64,000 nt of DNA from Morella rubra (taxonomy: Eukaryota > Streptophyta > Magnoliopsida > Fagales > Myricaceae). Location: contig CM025856.1 of the NCBI GenBank assembly GCA_003952965.2, positions 9,820,458 to 9,884,457 on the forward strand, given 5' to 3'. The notes beneath the pieces are model-generated. The model searched no databases, had not been told where the DNA came from, and saw only the letters and a list, made by a program, of their open reading frames with translations. Position 1 is the stretch's first letter. Each line of letters starts with the position of its first letter. A program made the position numbers and the translations under genes. Of this stretch, positions 23,953 to 34,449 are shown piece by piece.

Positions 23953-24895
23953 CTCTTGAAATTTTGATTGTTGGGGAATTGATTTTATGGGACCCTTCCC
24001 AAATTCATTTGGGAACTCCTACATTTTAGTTGTTGTAGATTATGTGTCAAAATGGGTGGAAGCCATATCTTGTAGGAAAAATGATCATAAGGTTGTCATC
24101 CGTTTTCTAAAAGAGTTGTTTGCACGTTTTGGCATGCCCAAAGCGATCATTAGTGATGGAGGTTCGCATTTTTGCAATAAACCTTTTGAAAAACTCATGC
24201 AAAAATATGGAGTGACTCACAAGGTCTCTACTCCATATCACCCCCAAACTAATGGTCAAGCTGAGTTGGCCAGTAGAGAGATCAAGCTCATACTTGAGAA
24301 AATGGTCCGTCCTACTTGAAAGGATTGGTCTGAAAAATTGGTTGATGCTCTTTGGGCTTATAGGACTGCATTCAAAACTAATTTAGGGATGTCCCCTTAC
24401 AATTAGTTTATGGTAAGGCTTGTCATTTACCTGTTGAAATTCAGCATCGTGCTTTATGGGCTATAAAACAGATTAACTTTTCACTTGATGCTGCCAAAGA
24501 CTAAGAAAGTTGTAGATTTCTGAGCTTGATGAAGCAAGGAGGGAAGCCTATGACAATGCCCGCTTGGCAAAGGAGCGGATGAAGTCACTGCATGACAAGA
24601 AAATTAAAGACAAAGAACTTCTCCCTAATCAGCAAGTGCTTCTTTATAATTCCCAATTGCATCTTTTTCCCGAGAAGCTAAAGTCTTGATGGGGTGGCCC
24701 CTGCAACGTCAAAAAGATCCATTCTCATGGTGTGGTAGACATTATTGATCCAAAGAATGACAATAGCTTCACAGTCAATGGACAATGTCTCAAGCCATTT
24801 ATGACTCCCTTCGAGCCAAATGAAGAGATCTTGCTTGTGCAAGACCTAGGGGAGTCCTCTGACCTTTCCCTTTTGATGTCTTTCCTTTTCTTTTA
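23953..24895 (+). pseudogene. Athila-like integrase core and C-terminus (decayed)
   Basis: The core frame 23987-24319 has [30 protein letters not shown] and [20 protein letters not shown], covering the DDE motif region. It stops at 24317-24319. The C-terminal part continues in other frames to about 24840 (for example a block reading LLYNSQLHLFPEKLKS), with further stops. Confidence 0.85.
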
Positions 24896-25955
24896 GTTTT
24901 ATTTATTATTATTTGCTCCTTTTTTCTTTTTTATTTTTCTATTGCACTTGTTGGTTGTGATTTTCTGTTGTTTTTCTATTGGTTTGCTTCTCTCTGTGCG
25001 CATCTTTTTTGTTTCCCTTTATGCTTTCACATTGAGGACAATGTTTCATTCAGTTGGGGGGAGCGAGTTCCATCAAATTCACATGTTGTACTGATTTCAC
25101 ATGACTATGCTTATTTGAACATTCCTCAATTCACTCTTTTGTATGACTCTGAGTAGGTTTGTGAAAGGCATTTGATATAGGAACATGTTAGGTGCGAGTA
25201 TTCAACTGATATCACTTGTTTGGACTCCTACAATATGCCTTATGTGAATCAGGATTTTGAATTGAGAATGAACCTGCATGACATTTTTGCATCTCACTCT
25301 AGCACACTTCACTTAGATAATTTGGTCAGTTCAATTTTGAGCACATACTCGGGATTGCTTTTGACATTTGGGTGAGTGAGATTTTGAGAAGCAGATAAGC
25401 GGTAGAGTTGCTGAATCACTGTCAAAAAAAAGAAAAAAAAAAAAGAAAAAAAAAAAGAAAAAAAAAAAGAAAAAAGAAAAAAAAAGAGGAAAAGTTGTGC
25501 AGATGATTGTGATGATAGGCTTGAGTCGATGAACTCAAGTGTTGGGGTGGAAACAGTTACCTAAGCATTGGGAGCTAAAGAATAGCTTTTAATTAACAGT
25601 GCTAAGCGTGAAAATTGCCATTCCCATGGGTTTTGAAGCATGCTAGGGTCCTTTATTGGACACTAATCCTAAGGCTTGTCACTCTTGTGATGTCATTCAC
25701 TTTTTTGTCTAGAGTATTTCCACACACACACACAGAACTGATCTCTTTATCTCTGTGAAATGCTTGCCTGCTTGTTGAGAACTATTTGAAAATGCAAGTG
25801 TGTTCAAAAATCTGTTTCCTGACTTCATAATAAGTTGTGGCGTTTGAGTTTGAATAGTAGTTGATGTTAGTTGAGCTTTTGTTCCTGGGATGTGTCTAGC
25901 TCATTGTCTTTCACTTTCTTTGCTAAGAGACTAGCAAAAAGTTAGTTGGGGGGTG
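24896..25955 (+). other. Athila-like 3' untranslated region with A-rich microsatellite
   Basis: Non-coding stretch between integrase and the 3' LTR. It holds a long (A)nG tract at 25424-25490 and a short (CA)n at 25723-25733, and ends in a polypurine tract (TTGGGGGGTG, 25946-25955) immediately before the LTR. A similar purine block, TTGGGGGGAGCG, lies at 25055-25066. No envelope-like frame was recognised; 24968-25156 is a chance ORF. Confidence 0.65.
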
Positions 25956-26787
25956 TGATTGAGCTAGAATATTGCATGTTGAGTACATCTAAAATTAATA
26001 TAATATTAATTTTTAATGTTTTAAATATTAGTTTTAGATGGAAAAATGGTTAAGAGGCATAAATCTAAGTTGTGCATTTAATTGTTGAATTTATATGACT
26101 TTAGATTTAATTTATTGCACATGCAATTTTCTCATCTTTAGCTTGCCTATACTTAAGTCATACCGTGTCCAGATACATTCTAAAATTATTATTTTTATCA
26201 TTTGCACTATATTATTGGCATTGTAATTATTTTATGAATTTAATTTTGTCATATGATGTCATGAACTAATTAAATATTTTTGTGCAGGGTGATAAAATTA
26301 ATTGCTTTCTAGATTCGCAGACAATAAGAGCAGTCTACAGGGACACATGGCAGAGCAAGAGGGATTCATTAATGGCAGTGCTATAATTCTATGAAGAAAT
26401 GAGAGAGTAAATCTCAGCCATCCATCTCTCTTTTCACTCTCTTTTTTTAACCTAGCATCTTATTCTCTTCCTCCCTACTTTTTCTAACCTAGCCTCTTTT
26501 CCCTATTTTCTCTCCCTCTCCCTTTTTCTTCTCTTGTTGGCCGACTATTCCCCTATTTAATCTCTCTTTTTCTTTTTCCAAATCAAAATCTCTCTTTTAT
26601 TTTTCTAGCAACACTTATTCCTTTCCTATTTTCTCTCTCTTTCTCTCCCTTTTTCTCTCTATTTGCCGCACAAAGTTTCTTCCTTCCTATTTTTTTCTCT
26701 CTTCCTTCTATGTCTCCCTCTTAGCTTTCTACTTTTGGTCTCTAATATTCTCTCTTGTCCTAAACCCTACTTTTTCACTCTTTTCTT

Positions 26788-26828
<41 letters not shown>

Positions 26829-27581
26829 ACTATTTCCTCTCTGCAAAAAAAAGCCCTAGTTTTTCTCTCTATTTTTCTGCAGTCACTCTCTTTTCTCTCA
26901 CTACTTCTCACCTTTTCTTTTTCTTTCTCTCTCTTCTCCCTCAATTTTCTCTCTTAGCCGCCATCACTACTCTCTTTTCTCTATCTTCATTATTTTCAGT
27001 TTTTAGATTAGTTTCTTTTATGCTTTATAATTTCAATGTCTTGTATTTCAATTCCCAGGATTTAGATTTAAGTTTCTGGCTTTTTAATTTCCTGTTATTT
27101 CTATTTCAATTTTGGATTATGTTCTTGTTGTTTTTTTTCTTTTAACTTGAATTTTGGTTGTAATAAACGATATTATTTAATCCAAGAATCTTGTGCCTTT
27201 TTTTTCCTTGTCATTTAAATTCCATCATTTAATTTTTGTCTTTACTTATTGTTATTTAATTTCTGTCATTTAATTCTTGTTATTTACTTTACGTCATTTA
27301 TTTACCGTTGTTTATTTTTCGTCATTTACTTTAATGCTTGTTATATTCTTAGTTTATGTTTTGTGTTGTTTTAATTTCGTTACAAACTCTCTAAAATCAA
27401 AAAAATATGAATCTGAATTGTGCTCAATAAAAGTTTTTTATTTTCTCTTTGTTTCTTTTACACGAGTTTGAAATTAATCTATTTTCCATGAGAAGATGAT
27501 CTGGCTTTTTGGGCTAATTATTACATGACATAACTCCTATACTTGGGATAGCCTTTGTACTGCTCATTTTAGAGTGAGTCA
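25956..27581 (+). repeat. Athila-like element: 3' LTR
   Basis: Same termini as the 5' LTR (TGATTGAGCTAG to GAGTGAGTCA) and the same pyrimidine tract with a (CT)n microsatellite at about 26790-26823. Compared with the 5' LTR it has about 28 extra bases near 26280 and lacks a block found at about 18195-18270, plus scattered substitutions, so insertion was not recent. Confidence 0.9.
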
Positions 27582-27646
27582 TTCACATTCTTCTGTCCAT
27601 TCAAATTTTGCATTCTTCCTCGTTAACTGTGTCAGTGGCACAGCTA
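27582..27646 (-). pseudogene. Continuation of the Tekay pol beyond the Athila-like insertion
   Basis: On the minus strand these 65 bases end with KFEWTEECE, the residues that normally precede SFQELKQRL, which is where the reading resumes at 17451. This shows that the Athila-like element lies inside the Tekay gene. The Tekay sequence is then cut at 27647 by the Copia-2 LTR and does not reappear beyond that element. Confidence 0.85.
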
Positions 27647-28325
27647 TGTAAATCCTAGGATTAAGGCAACCCAAGAGGGGGTTGAATTGGGTTTTAAAAC
27701 TTTTTCGAAACTCACCCTTTAGAAAGTGTTTGCTAGCTACAAGTCTCACAAAGAGAAGTGATTGCAATAAAAGATTGAACACAAGAATATATATTGCAAC
27801 TTAAATAGAGAAATAAAACTTAGAACAAGAAACTAATAGCACAATGTAATGAGATAAGGGAAGAGAAGCAAACACAAGATTTTTAGGTGGTTTGGCAAAC
27901 CCGCCTACATCCACCCCTCAAGCTCCTTTACCGAGCCTTGAGGTTTTTCCACTATGCTCCCTTCAACCAAGGGAAAGGTTTCCTTACACTTGAGCTTGAG
28001 AAACACCTCTTCAAGCCTCAAGAACGAGTTTGAGAACAAACCTCTCTAAACTCCTTCTTTTGATGAACAACCTCACCAAAAGGAAACAAGAGAATCACTC
28101 TCTTAATAGTGTATAGGGATGAACGAAAATGCTCACTAAAACTCCTTGATGGAGTAGATATTACAATGAGAAATTTCTATCTCTTAAGCTTCACACAATA
28201 CAAGGATGTGAAAGTGTTGATTATGTGTGAATGATGTTTGAACAAGGATTGAAAGGTTTTAGATCACTCTTAGCTTTGCAAAATGATTTTGTTGTTCAGC
28301 AACTTTTAAAAGGCGTAGGAATGGC

Positions 28326-28333
28326 TTTATATA
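28326..28333 (-). promoter_or_regulatory. TATA box of the Copia-2 LTR promoter
   Basis: The minus strand reads GGCCTATATAAAGCC. The same wording, GGCCTATATAAAG, occurs in the solo LTR (near 55636-55650), so the site is conserved in the family. It marks the U3/R region. Confidence 0.65.
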
Positions 28334-28397
28334 GGCCTCATAAGAAAAATAGCCGTTTATAGCCGTTGGGAGTCGAGCTGTAAAAAACTCTCGATGA

Positions 28398-28548
28398 ACC
28401 GGTCGACCGCTACATGAACCGGTCGACCGCTGCAGGTTTACGTTACACAACGGTCATAATGTCAGAAGTCAGAACGGATTTTTTAAACTTTTCAAACCAA
28501 CCGGTCGACCGCTATACCAAGCGGTTCGACCGCTCAAGCCGGTCGACC
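28398..28548 (-). promoter_or_regulatory. Cluster of ACCGGTCGACCGCT palindromic motifs upstream of the LTR TATA box
   Basis: Near-identical units built on the perfect palindrome CGGTCGACCG lie at 28398-28411, 28418-28431 and 28501-28513, with variants at 28521-28534 (GCGGTTCGACCGCT) and 28538-28548. They sit 65-220 bases upstream (minus sense) of the TATA box, where U3 enhancers are found. The solo LTR has the same set (55694-55707 and variants to about 55830). A transcription-factor role is inferred from position only. Confidence 0.5.
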
Positions 28549-28950
28549 TCCTCAACTTAAGCACATGATCCGGTTGTTTTAAAAACACAATTTTGACCAA
28601 CTTAAAATACCCAATTTTAAAGACTAACTTCCATAAGTATATAAAAGGTTTGGGAGTTTGATTGGATATTTTAAAGCCATTTAAAACATTTTTAAATCTT
28701 CAAAACAAGAGGTAAAACATTTCATGCAAGTTTTGAAGAAATATGCAAGTGTGTGGTTCAAATCCTTGTTAAAGATGAAGTCTTAGAGTTACAAAGATTA
28801 CCCTAGCATCTTGAGTCTTCACTTTAAGAGCACTTCCATTGAAAGAGATGTTACTTGATCGCTTCGTGCTCATTTTGGATCCGCTTTGCTTCACATCTCA
28901 ATTACTTCTATTGTTATCATCAAAACATTGATTGTGACTAAAAGCCAACA

Positions 28951-28965
28951 ATCTCCCCCTTTTTG
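28951..28965 (-). other. Copia-2 polypurine tract
   Basis: The minus strand reads CAAAAAGGGGGAGAT, immediately before the 3' LTR start. It is the usual plus-strand primer site of Copia elements. Confidence 0.75.
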
Positions 28966-29329
28966 ATGATGACAATAAATTAATTGATCTTCCTTTTGTT
29001 GATCTTGTCTCCCCCTATCTTTTGTACTTTGATGTGGGGTTGTAAACATTTTAATACCTCAATGACAAAATGTTAGCATATAATATGAAAGGATTGCATA
29101 TGAATAATAAAGAACTTTCATATCATAGAAGCAGTACATCAAAGTTGCAAAGGGGTGCAAAGATACAAAAAGAGAGACTATTCTATTCTCTCCCCTTTGT
29201 CATCATAAAAAGGAAGTATATAAGCAAAGAAAAAAAAATACATAAGCAAAGAAAAAATACATAAGCAAAGAATGATGAAATGCATATGCAATGAAAATCA
29301 TGGAGGAGGAAAGCGGGCCATAAAAGTCC

Positions 29330-30571
29330 TCATCTCTGCAAAGAACTGCCTCTGCTCCTCTTGCATAGAAGTAAAACTGTCTTGAATGAACTTGTTCTGT
29401 GCCTCATGCATAGCAAGCATCCTCGCCTCGAAAGCAGTGAATCGAGTATCAGAGGAAGAGGGAGGTCGGAATCTCTGGTAGGGGAAGGAATAATGGGAGG
29501 ATCATCAGCCAAATCAGCATCTACATCAAACTCCATTGCCTCAGCATCTACCTCCTCACCCTCAGGCTCATCCTCAGCCTCAGCCACAGCATCACCATCA
29601 TCCTCATCACTATCCTGATGCTTTGGCACCCAAGTATTTCTGGAAGTCCTTCTATAACCCATCCGGGTTAGGACCGTAGCGTCAAAGTGTTCACACTTGG
29701 TCAAAGTGTCTCGCTCTCGAGAACTGAGTGCAACCCCAAAATATCGAAATATCTTGGGTAAACAGCAAGCCATATGGAAGATTCTTTTTAGACTCACATG
29801 CTGCTTCCATATGTTTGAGCATAATATAAGTTGAACTTTCTCTCTTTCAGAAGTCGCTCAATCACGAAGACATCCATAAAAGTCACCTCCTCTCGGTGTC
29901 CACCCCGAGGAATCAGGTTATGGGTGCAAATCAAATGAAGTAACCTCGAACGTATGGATAGTTGGTTGGCATGGATCTTCCTAGGTGCATCTTCTGCCAC
30001 ACCATTACCTAGGAGGTAAACTAGGGCTTCTCCATAATCAAAGCCCTTACACACGGGCCAAGTTTTAAACTCATAGGCCGAATCCCGACATGTGGGATAC
30101 CCAAAATATCTCCAGAATAACTTCATTCAAAATAATTTCCCGTCCCCAACCATACTCTTATAAACAAACCTCCAGCTTCCCACCCAACAGTCAAATTAGC
30201 AAAGAAAAGCCTAACATATTGGGAAACACTTCACCCATATCCAACAAATTCTCCAACCTGCTTCAAAAGGACGCTCAATTTCAAAATCGAAAGTGATTCT
30301 ACATCCACTTTCCTTCCCAACATGACTTTTCTCTTTGAAAAGTCATTGTAAACTTCTCAGCACATTCAGTTTATGGGGCAGGCAAAGAAAAGCCTAACAC
30401 ACTTCGACCCATGATGGACGCTCGAAAGTGATTCTACATTCACTTTCCTTCCCAACATGACTTTTCTCTTTGAAAAGTCATTGTAGCATTACGAAAAAAA
30501 TAATCAGGCTCACCCGCCGCTGAAGAACATCACTCATTTCCAACCATGGCAGCATGCTTTGTCCTTGGCAT
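29330..30571 (-). pseudogene. Copia-2 extra 3' ORF with a 'putative plant transposon protein' domain
   Basis: This lies between pol and the 3' LTR, the place of envelope-like ORFs in some Copia lineages. The first ATG after the upstream TATA box is at 30571, opening MPRTKHAAMVG. After an internal duplication with stops (30199-30485), the frame 29794-30126 carries the domain hallmark: KIHANQLSIRSRLLHLICTH, then LIPRGGHREEVTFMDVFVIE. A one-base shift near 29795 leads into IFRYFGVALSSRERDTL and an acidic tail (29500-29620) rich in Asp and Glu. I know this domain from plant transposon ORFs; its function is not known. The copy is broken in several places. No transmembrane segment is obvious in the domain itself. 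Confidence 0.65.
30199..30485. repeat. Duplication inside the Copia-2 3' ORF
   Basis: The block containing AAAGAAAAGCCTAACA and, further on, GAAAGTGATTCTACAT through GAAAAGTCATTGTA occurs twice (30199-30352 and about 30379-30485). The second copy lacks an internal piece of roughly 45 bases. It duplicates the N-terminal part of the ORF. Confidence 0.8.
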
Positions 30572-30965
30572 GATGATTGAGAGTGAGAAAATGAGAGGAA
30601 AAGGGCTGAAATGTGGAAATCTAGGGTTAGGGTTTCAAAGGGGGCCGAAATCCCTAATAAGTGAATGCTTGATGGATTTTGATGTGAATCCACACAAAAA
30701 GTGAGGGTTTTGGCCGAATTTGATGGGCTAAAATGATTGGGATGGATTATAGGATAGATTATGGTGTTTTGAGAGGGTTTGAGTCGAGAGAGGAGAAGCG
30801 GTTCACGTGAAAAGAGGGTGCGGTTGACCAAAATGTGAACTGAAGTATATATAGGCTGATCGACGCGGTTGATGTATCTTGGTCGAAGGTCGAACCATCT
30901 TGGTAGAACAGTTCTACTAACCGTCGACCGCTTCGTGTAGCGGTTCCACATGGTCGACCGCTACA
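30572..30965 (-). promoter_or_regulatory. Putative internal promoter and leader for the Copia-2 3' ORF
   Basis: In minus sense, two palindromic motifs (TGGTCGACCGCT at 30951-30962 and AACCGTCGACCGCT at 30919-30932) are followed by a TATA box (TATATATA, 30846-30853). A leader of about 275 bases rich in C and T follows, with a telo-box-like AAACCCTAACCCTAG (30621-30635) and then the ATG at 30571. The arrangement mirrors the LTR promoter of the same element, although the surrounding sequence differs. The promoter function is inferred; no transcript data are available. Confidence 0.45.
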
Positions 30966-31119
30966 GAGAACAACCTTTGAAAAATGAGCTTTTAGTGCCC
31001 AAAATGAAATGGAATGATGTATTTGATGAATGTCAAACATGTAACAATATATAAGGACATTCTAAACATGTTTAAAACATCAAAACAATGAAAATCCATG
31101 GAAATCAATAAAAGACATA

Positions 31120-32755
31120 TCAAAGAGCATTTGCATCTAAAAACCCAATATCTCGTCTAAGATCACGAAATCTGTCATTACTCAAGGGTTTTGTGAAAAT
31201 ATCAGCTAGTTGATGCTCAGTACCAATGAAATCAAGTGAGATGTCACCTTTTTGAATATGATCTCTTAGAAAATGATGTCTCACTTCAATGTGTTTAGTC
31301 CTTGAGTGTTGGATGGGATTCTTGGACAAGTTGATAGCACTAGTGTTATCACATTTGATGGGTATATATCAAATTCTAGTCCAAAATCTTTGAGAGTTTG
31401 TTTCATCCACAACACTTGAGCACAACAACTACCGGCCGCTATGTATTCCGCTTCGGTTGTTGATAAAGCAACCGAGTTTTGTTTCTTGCTACTCCAAGAA
31501 ACTAAAGATGATCCTAGGAAATGACAAGTACCACTAGTACTTTTTCTCTCGACTTTGCACCCGCAAAGTCGGCATCGGAATAGCTTACTAGGTTCATGTG
31601 AGTGTCTCTAGGATACCAAAGTCCTAGGTCAATAGTACCCAAAAGATATCGAAAAATTCTTTTTACGGCACTAAAATGAGATTCTTTAGGACATGCTTGG
31701 AATCTAGCACATAAACACACACTAAACATAATATCCGGCCTACTAGCCGTCAAATAGAGGAGAGCTCCAATCATACCTCTATATTTGGTGATGTCCACCT
31801 TTTTACCTTTTTCATCCGCATCAAGCTTTAGCGATGTGCTCATTGGTGTTTCCACCACTTTCAAGTTCTCCATTCCAAAGCGTTTGAGTAGATCCTTTAT
31901 ATACTTTGCTTGGTTTATGAAGATTCCTTCTTTGGATTGCTTGATTTGTAGTCCAAGGAAGAAGTTGAGCTCACCCATCATACTCATCTCAAACTCTTCA
32001 TGCATAAATTTGGAAAATTCTTGACAAAGAGAATCATTAGTAGCACCGAATATGATGTCATCCACATAAATTTGCACAATTATGATATCATTGTTTTTGG
32101 ACTTGGTGAAAAGTGTTGTGTCAACTTTACCCATGGAAAAACCTTTTTCAACAAGGAAAGTTTTAAGTCTATCATACCAAGCTCTAGGAGCTTGTTTAGT
32201 CCATACAAAGCCTTTTTCAATTTGAAAACAAAATTTGGATAAGCTTCATTTTGAAAACCTTGTGGTTGTTCTACATAGACTTCTTCCATGATAAATCCAT
32301 TCAAGAAAGCACTTTTCACATCCATTTGATAAAGCATAAAATTTTTATAACAAGCAAAGGCCAAAAGCATTCTAATTGATTCCAAACGTGCTACGGGTGC
32401 ATATGTTTCATCATAATCAATCCTTCTTCTTGATTATAGCCTTTAGCAACCAATCTAGCTTTGTTTCTAACAATAGTACCATGCTCATCATTGTTCAAAG
32501 ACCCATTGTGCCAATAATGGTTTGATCCTTGGGTCTAGGGACAAGTTCCCAAACTTGATTTCTCTCAAATTGGTTTAACTCTTCTTGCATTGCCAAAATC
32601 CAACTTTCGTCGTTTTCGGCTTCAAGAAAAGTCTTAGGTTCAATTTGAGACACAAATGCAAGATGATTACAAATATTTATAAGTGAAGCTCTAGTTCTAG
32701 TTCCATGAGAGGGATCACCAATAATTAACTCTTGAGGGTGACTAGTAGCATACAT
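31120..32755 (-). pseudogene. Copia-2 reverse transcriptase and RNase H
   Basis: On the minus strand the RT starts in the frame 32495-32755 with ESWILAMQEELNQFERNQVW, continues at about 32080-32385 with LYQMDVKSAFLNGFIMEEVY, and holds the active-site box YVDDIIFGATN (31514-32134). RNase H follows; its end KHIEVRHHFLRDHIQKGDIS and LADIFTKPL lies at 31120-31329 with the stop after DANAL. Frameshifts fall near 32430, 32130 and 31510, so the polyprotein is broken. Confidence 0.88.
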
Positions 32756-32771
32756 CCATTCAGGGAGGGAG

Positions 32772-33715
32772 TTCTACTGTTGAGGAGTTCTAGGTGTTGA
32801 AAAATTATGCTTAACCATTCTACAAAAAGATTCAAACTTGAATTCACCACATGGTCACTGGCCAAATGGTGTATCCTTTTGCATTTTGCTTTTTGAAATT
32901 TAATGAACTCACTTCATCTTTTGAAGCTAAAAACAAAATCCAAGTGAACCTAGAGTAGTCATCCACAATTTTTTCCACAAGACTTTGAATTCTTGATGTA
33001 AATCCAAATGAAGTAATTGTAGAGGTTACTAGTTGAAATGAAGTTTTTGGATTTAAAAGAGGTTTTCACTTGTTTTCCCATTTGACAAGCTCTTTCAAAA
33101 TTCCCCATTTCATGCCAAAATCAAATAATATATGCATTTTTCTTAAATGGACCAAAGCTCATAAGGAGTTTTCTTCAAAGTGGGCTCATAGATACTCTAT
33201 TCAAAACATAGCAAGAGTGTTGACGGCCTCGGCCCAAAAATATTTTGGTAACTTATTTTCATTCAAAATAGTTCTTGCCATCTCTTGATAGTTCTATTCT
33301 TTCTCTCAACAAATCCATTTTGTTGAGGAGTTCTAGGTGTTGAAATTATGCTCATAACCATTCATGCTACAAAAGATTCAAACTTCTCATTTACGAATTC
33401 ACCACCATGGTCACTTCTAATGGCCACAATGTGTATCCTTTTGCATTTTGCACCCTTTTTGAAAATTTAATGAACTCATGAATGCTTCATCTTTTGAAGC
33501 TAAAAAAAAATCCAAGTGAAATAGAGTAGTCATCCACAATTACAAAGGCATAAGACTTTCCACCAAGACTTTGAATTCTTGATGGACCAAATAAATCCAA
33601 ATGAAGTAATTGTAGAGGTCTACTAGTTGAAATGAAGTTTTTGAATTTAAAAGAGGTTTTCACTTGTTTTCCCATTTGACAAGCTTCACAAACTTGGTCT
33701 TTTTCAAAATTCAAT
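32772..33715 (-). pseudogene. Copia-2 integrase with an internal tandem duplication
   Basis: The intact-looking copy (33325-33715) reads on the minus strand through CEACQMGKQVKTSFKFKNF and LLHLDLFGPSRIQSLGGKSY toward the catalytic core. A second, more eroded copy of the same part lies at 32772-33115. Between them (33116-33324) is the later integrase block with PQQNGFVERKNRTI. Read 5' to 3' the order is zinc/core, later core, zinc/core again, then RT, so a segment of about 550 bases was duplicated in tandem and then decayed. Confidence 0.8.
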
Positions 33716-33906
33716 TAGGTAGCCCATTCACAAGATCATGCTTAGAGATTTTCAAAATTTGATGCATGCTTGCATGACCCAATCTTCTATGCCATAGCCA
33801 ACTATCATTTACATTGACCACAAGACAATTATCCACACAAGCATTTTGATCAATGTCAATCTTGTACACATTTGAGTTCTATGGCCAATAAACAATAATT
33901 TTCCAT

Positions 33907-34176
33907 CTATGACATTTTCAATAAGGCATCGAGAAGATTCAAATACAACTCTATAACTTTATCACAAAGTTGACTAATACTAAGCAAGTTATGCTTCAAT
34001 TTATCAACCAATAGGACATTTTCAATTAAAGGAAGAGAGTTACCACCAATATTACCTATACCAATGATTTTCCCTTTGGAGTTGTCGCCAAATGTTACAT
34101 TTCCACCTTTGATGGTTGATAGGCTTGAGAATCTTGATGGGTCACCGGTCATGTGTCTTGAACAACCACTATCCAA
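33907..34176 (-). pseudogene. Copia-2 protease region
   Basis: The frame opens MDSGCSRHMTGD, the Copia retropepsin active site (Asp-Ser-Gly), and continues GNVTFGDNSKGKIIGIG and LKHNLLSISQLCD. The link to the integrase zinc region (33715-33906) is frameshifted. Confidence 0.85.
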
Positions 34177-34449
34177 GAACCAACTATTGCATTTCTTTTT
34201 CCTTGAATCCTACAAAACAAATCAAGATGAAGCTTTTGGTACCCAAACTTTTTGGGTCCATTTGGGTTAGCAATAGTTCCCTTTGGAACCCATACTTTCT
34301 AAGAGCTTTGCACCCAAGTTTCTTGAGAGGACAATCAAATATTAGATGTCCATTCTTGTTGCAAAAGTTACAAGTATGAGATTCATTTGAGGATTTAGCT
34401 TTGACAAAGAAGTTTTTGAAATACTTTTCATTTTTATGAGGCTTGTAGC

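Larger units (their letters stand above)
17452..27581 (+). mobile_element. Athila-like Ty3 element with both LTRs, inserted in the Tekay pol
   Basis: Two long direct repeats (17452-19134 and 25956-27581) bound a 6.8-kb interior with PBS, gag, protease, RT, RNase H and integrase in plus orientation, in the usual Ty3 order. Both flanks fall in the RNase H-proximal part of one Tekay pol: the reading left at 27582 resumes at 17451. The flanking 5-mers CTCAA (17447-17451) and TTCAC (27582-27586) agree at three of five positions, so any target duplication is decayed. No envelope-like ORF was recognised between integrase and the 3' LTR. Stops and frameshifts occur in all genes. Confidence 0.9.
27647..28950 (-). 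repeat. Copia-2: 3' LTR
   Basis: On the minus strand it starts TGTTGGCTTTTAGTC at 28950, right after a polypurine tract, and ends GGATTTACA at 27647. Length is about 1.30 kb. It is related to 35898-36895, to the solo LTR at 54983-56249 and to a fragment at 9420. It carries a TATA box and a cluster of palindromic motifs. Confidence 0.85.

Noticed and set aside
24896..25955. Search for an envelope-like ORF in the Athila-like element
   Set aside because: Only short chance frames are present between integrase and the 3' LTR; no transmembrane or envelope-like pattern was found.
30478..30951. 157-codon minus-strand frame over the Copia-2 promoter-like block
   Set aside because: Its ATG is upstream of the TATA box and it overlaps motif and leader sequence in a frame without any domain; the ATG at 30571 in another frame fits the ORF better.
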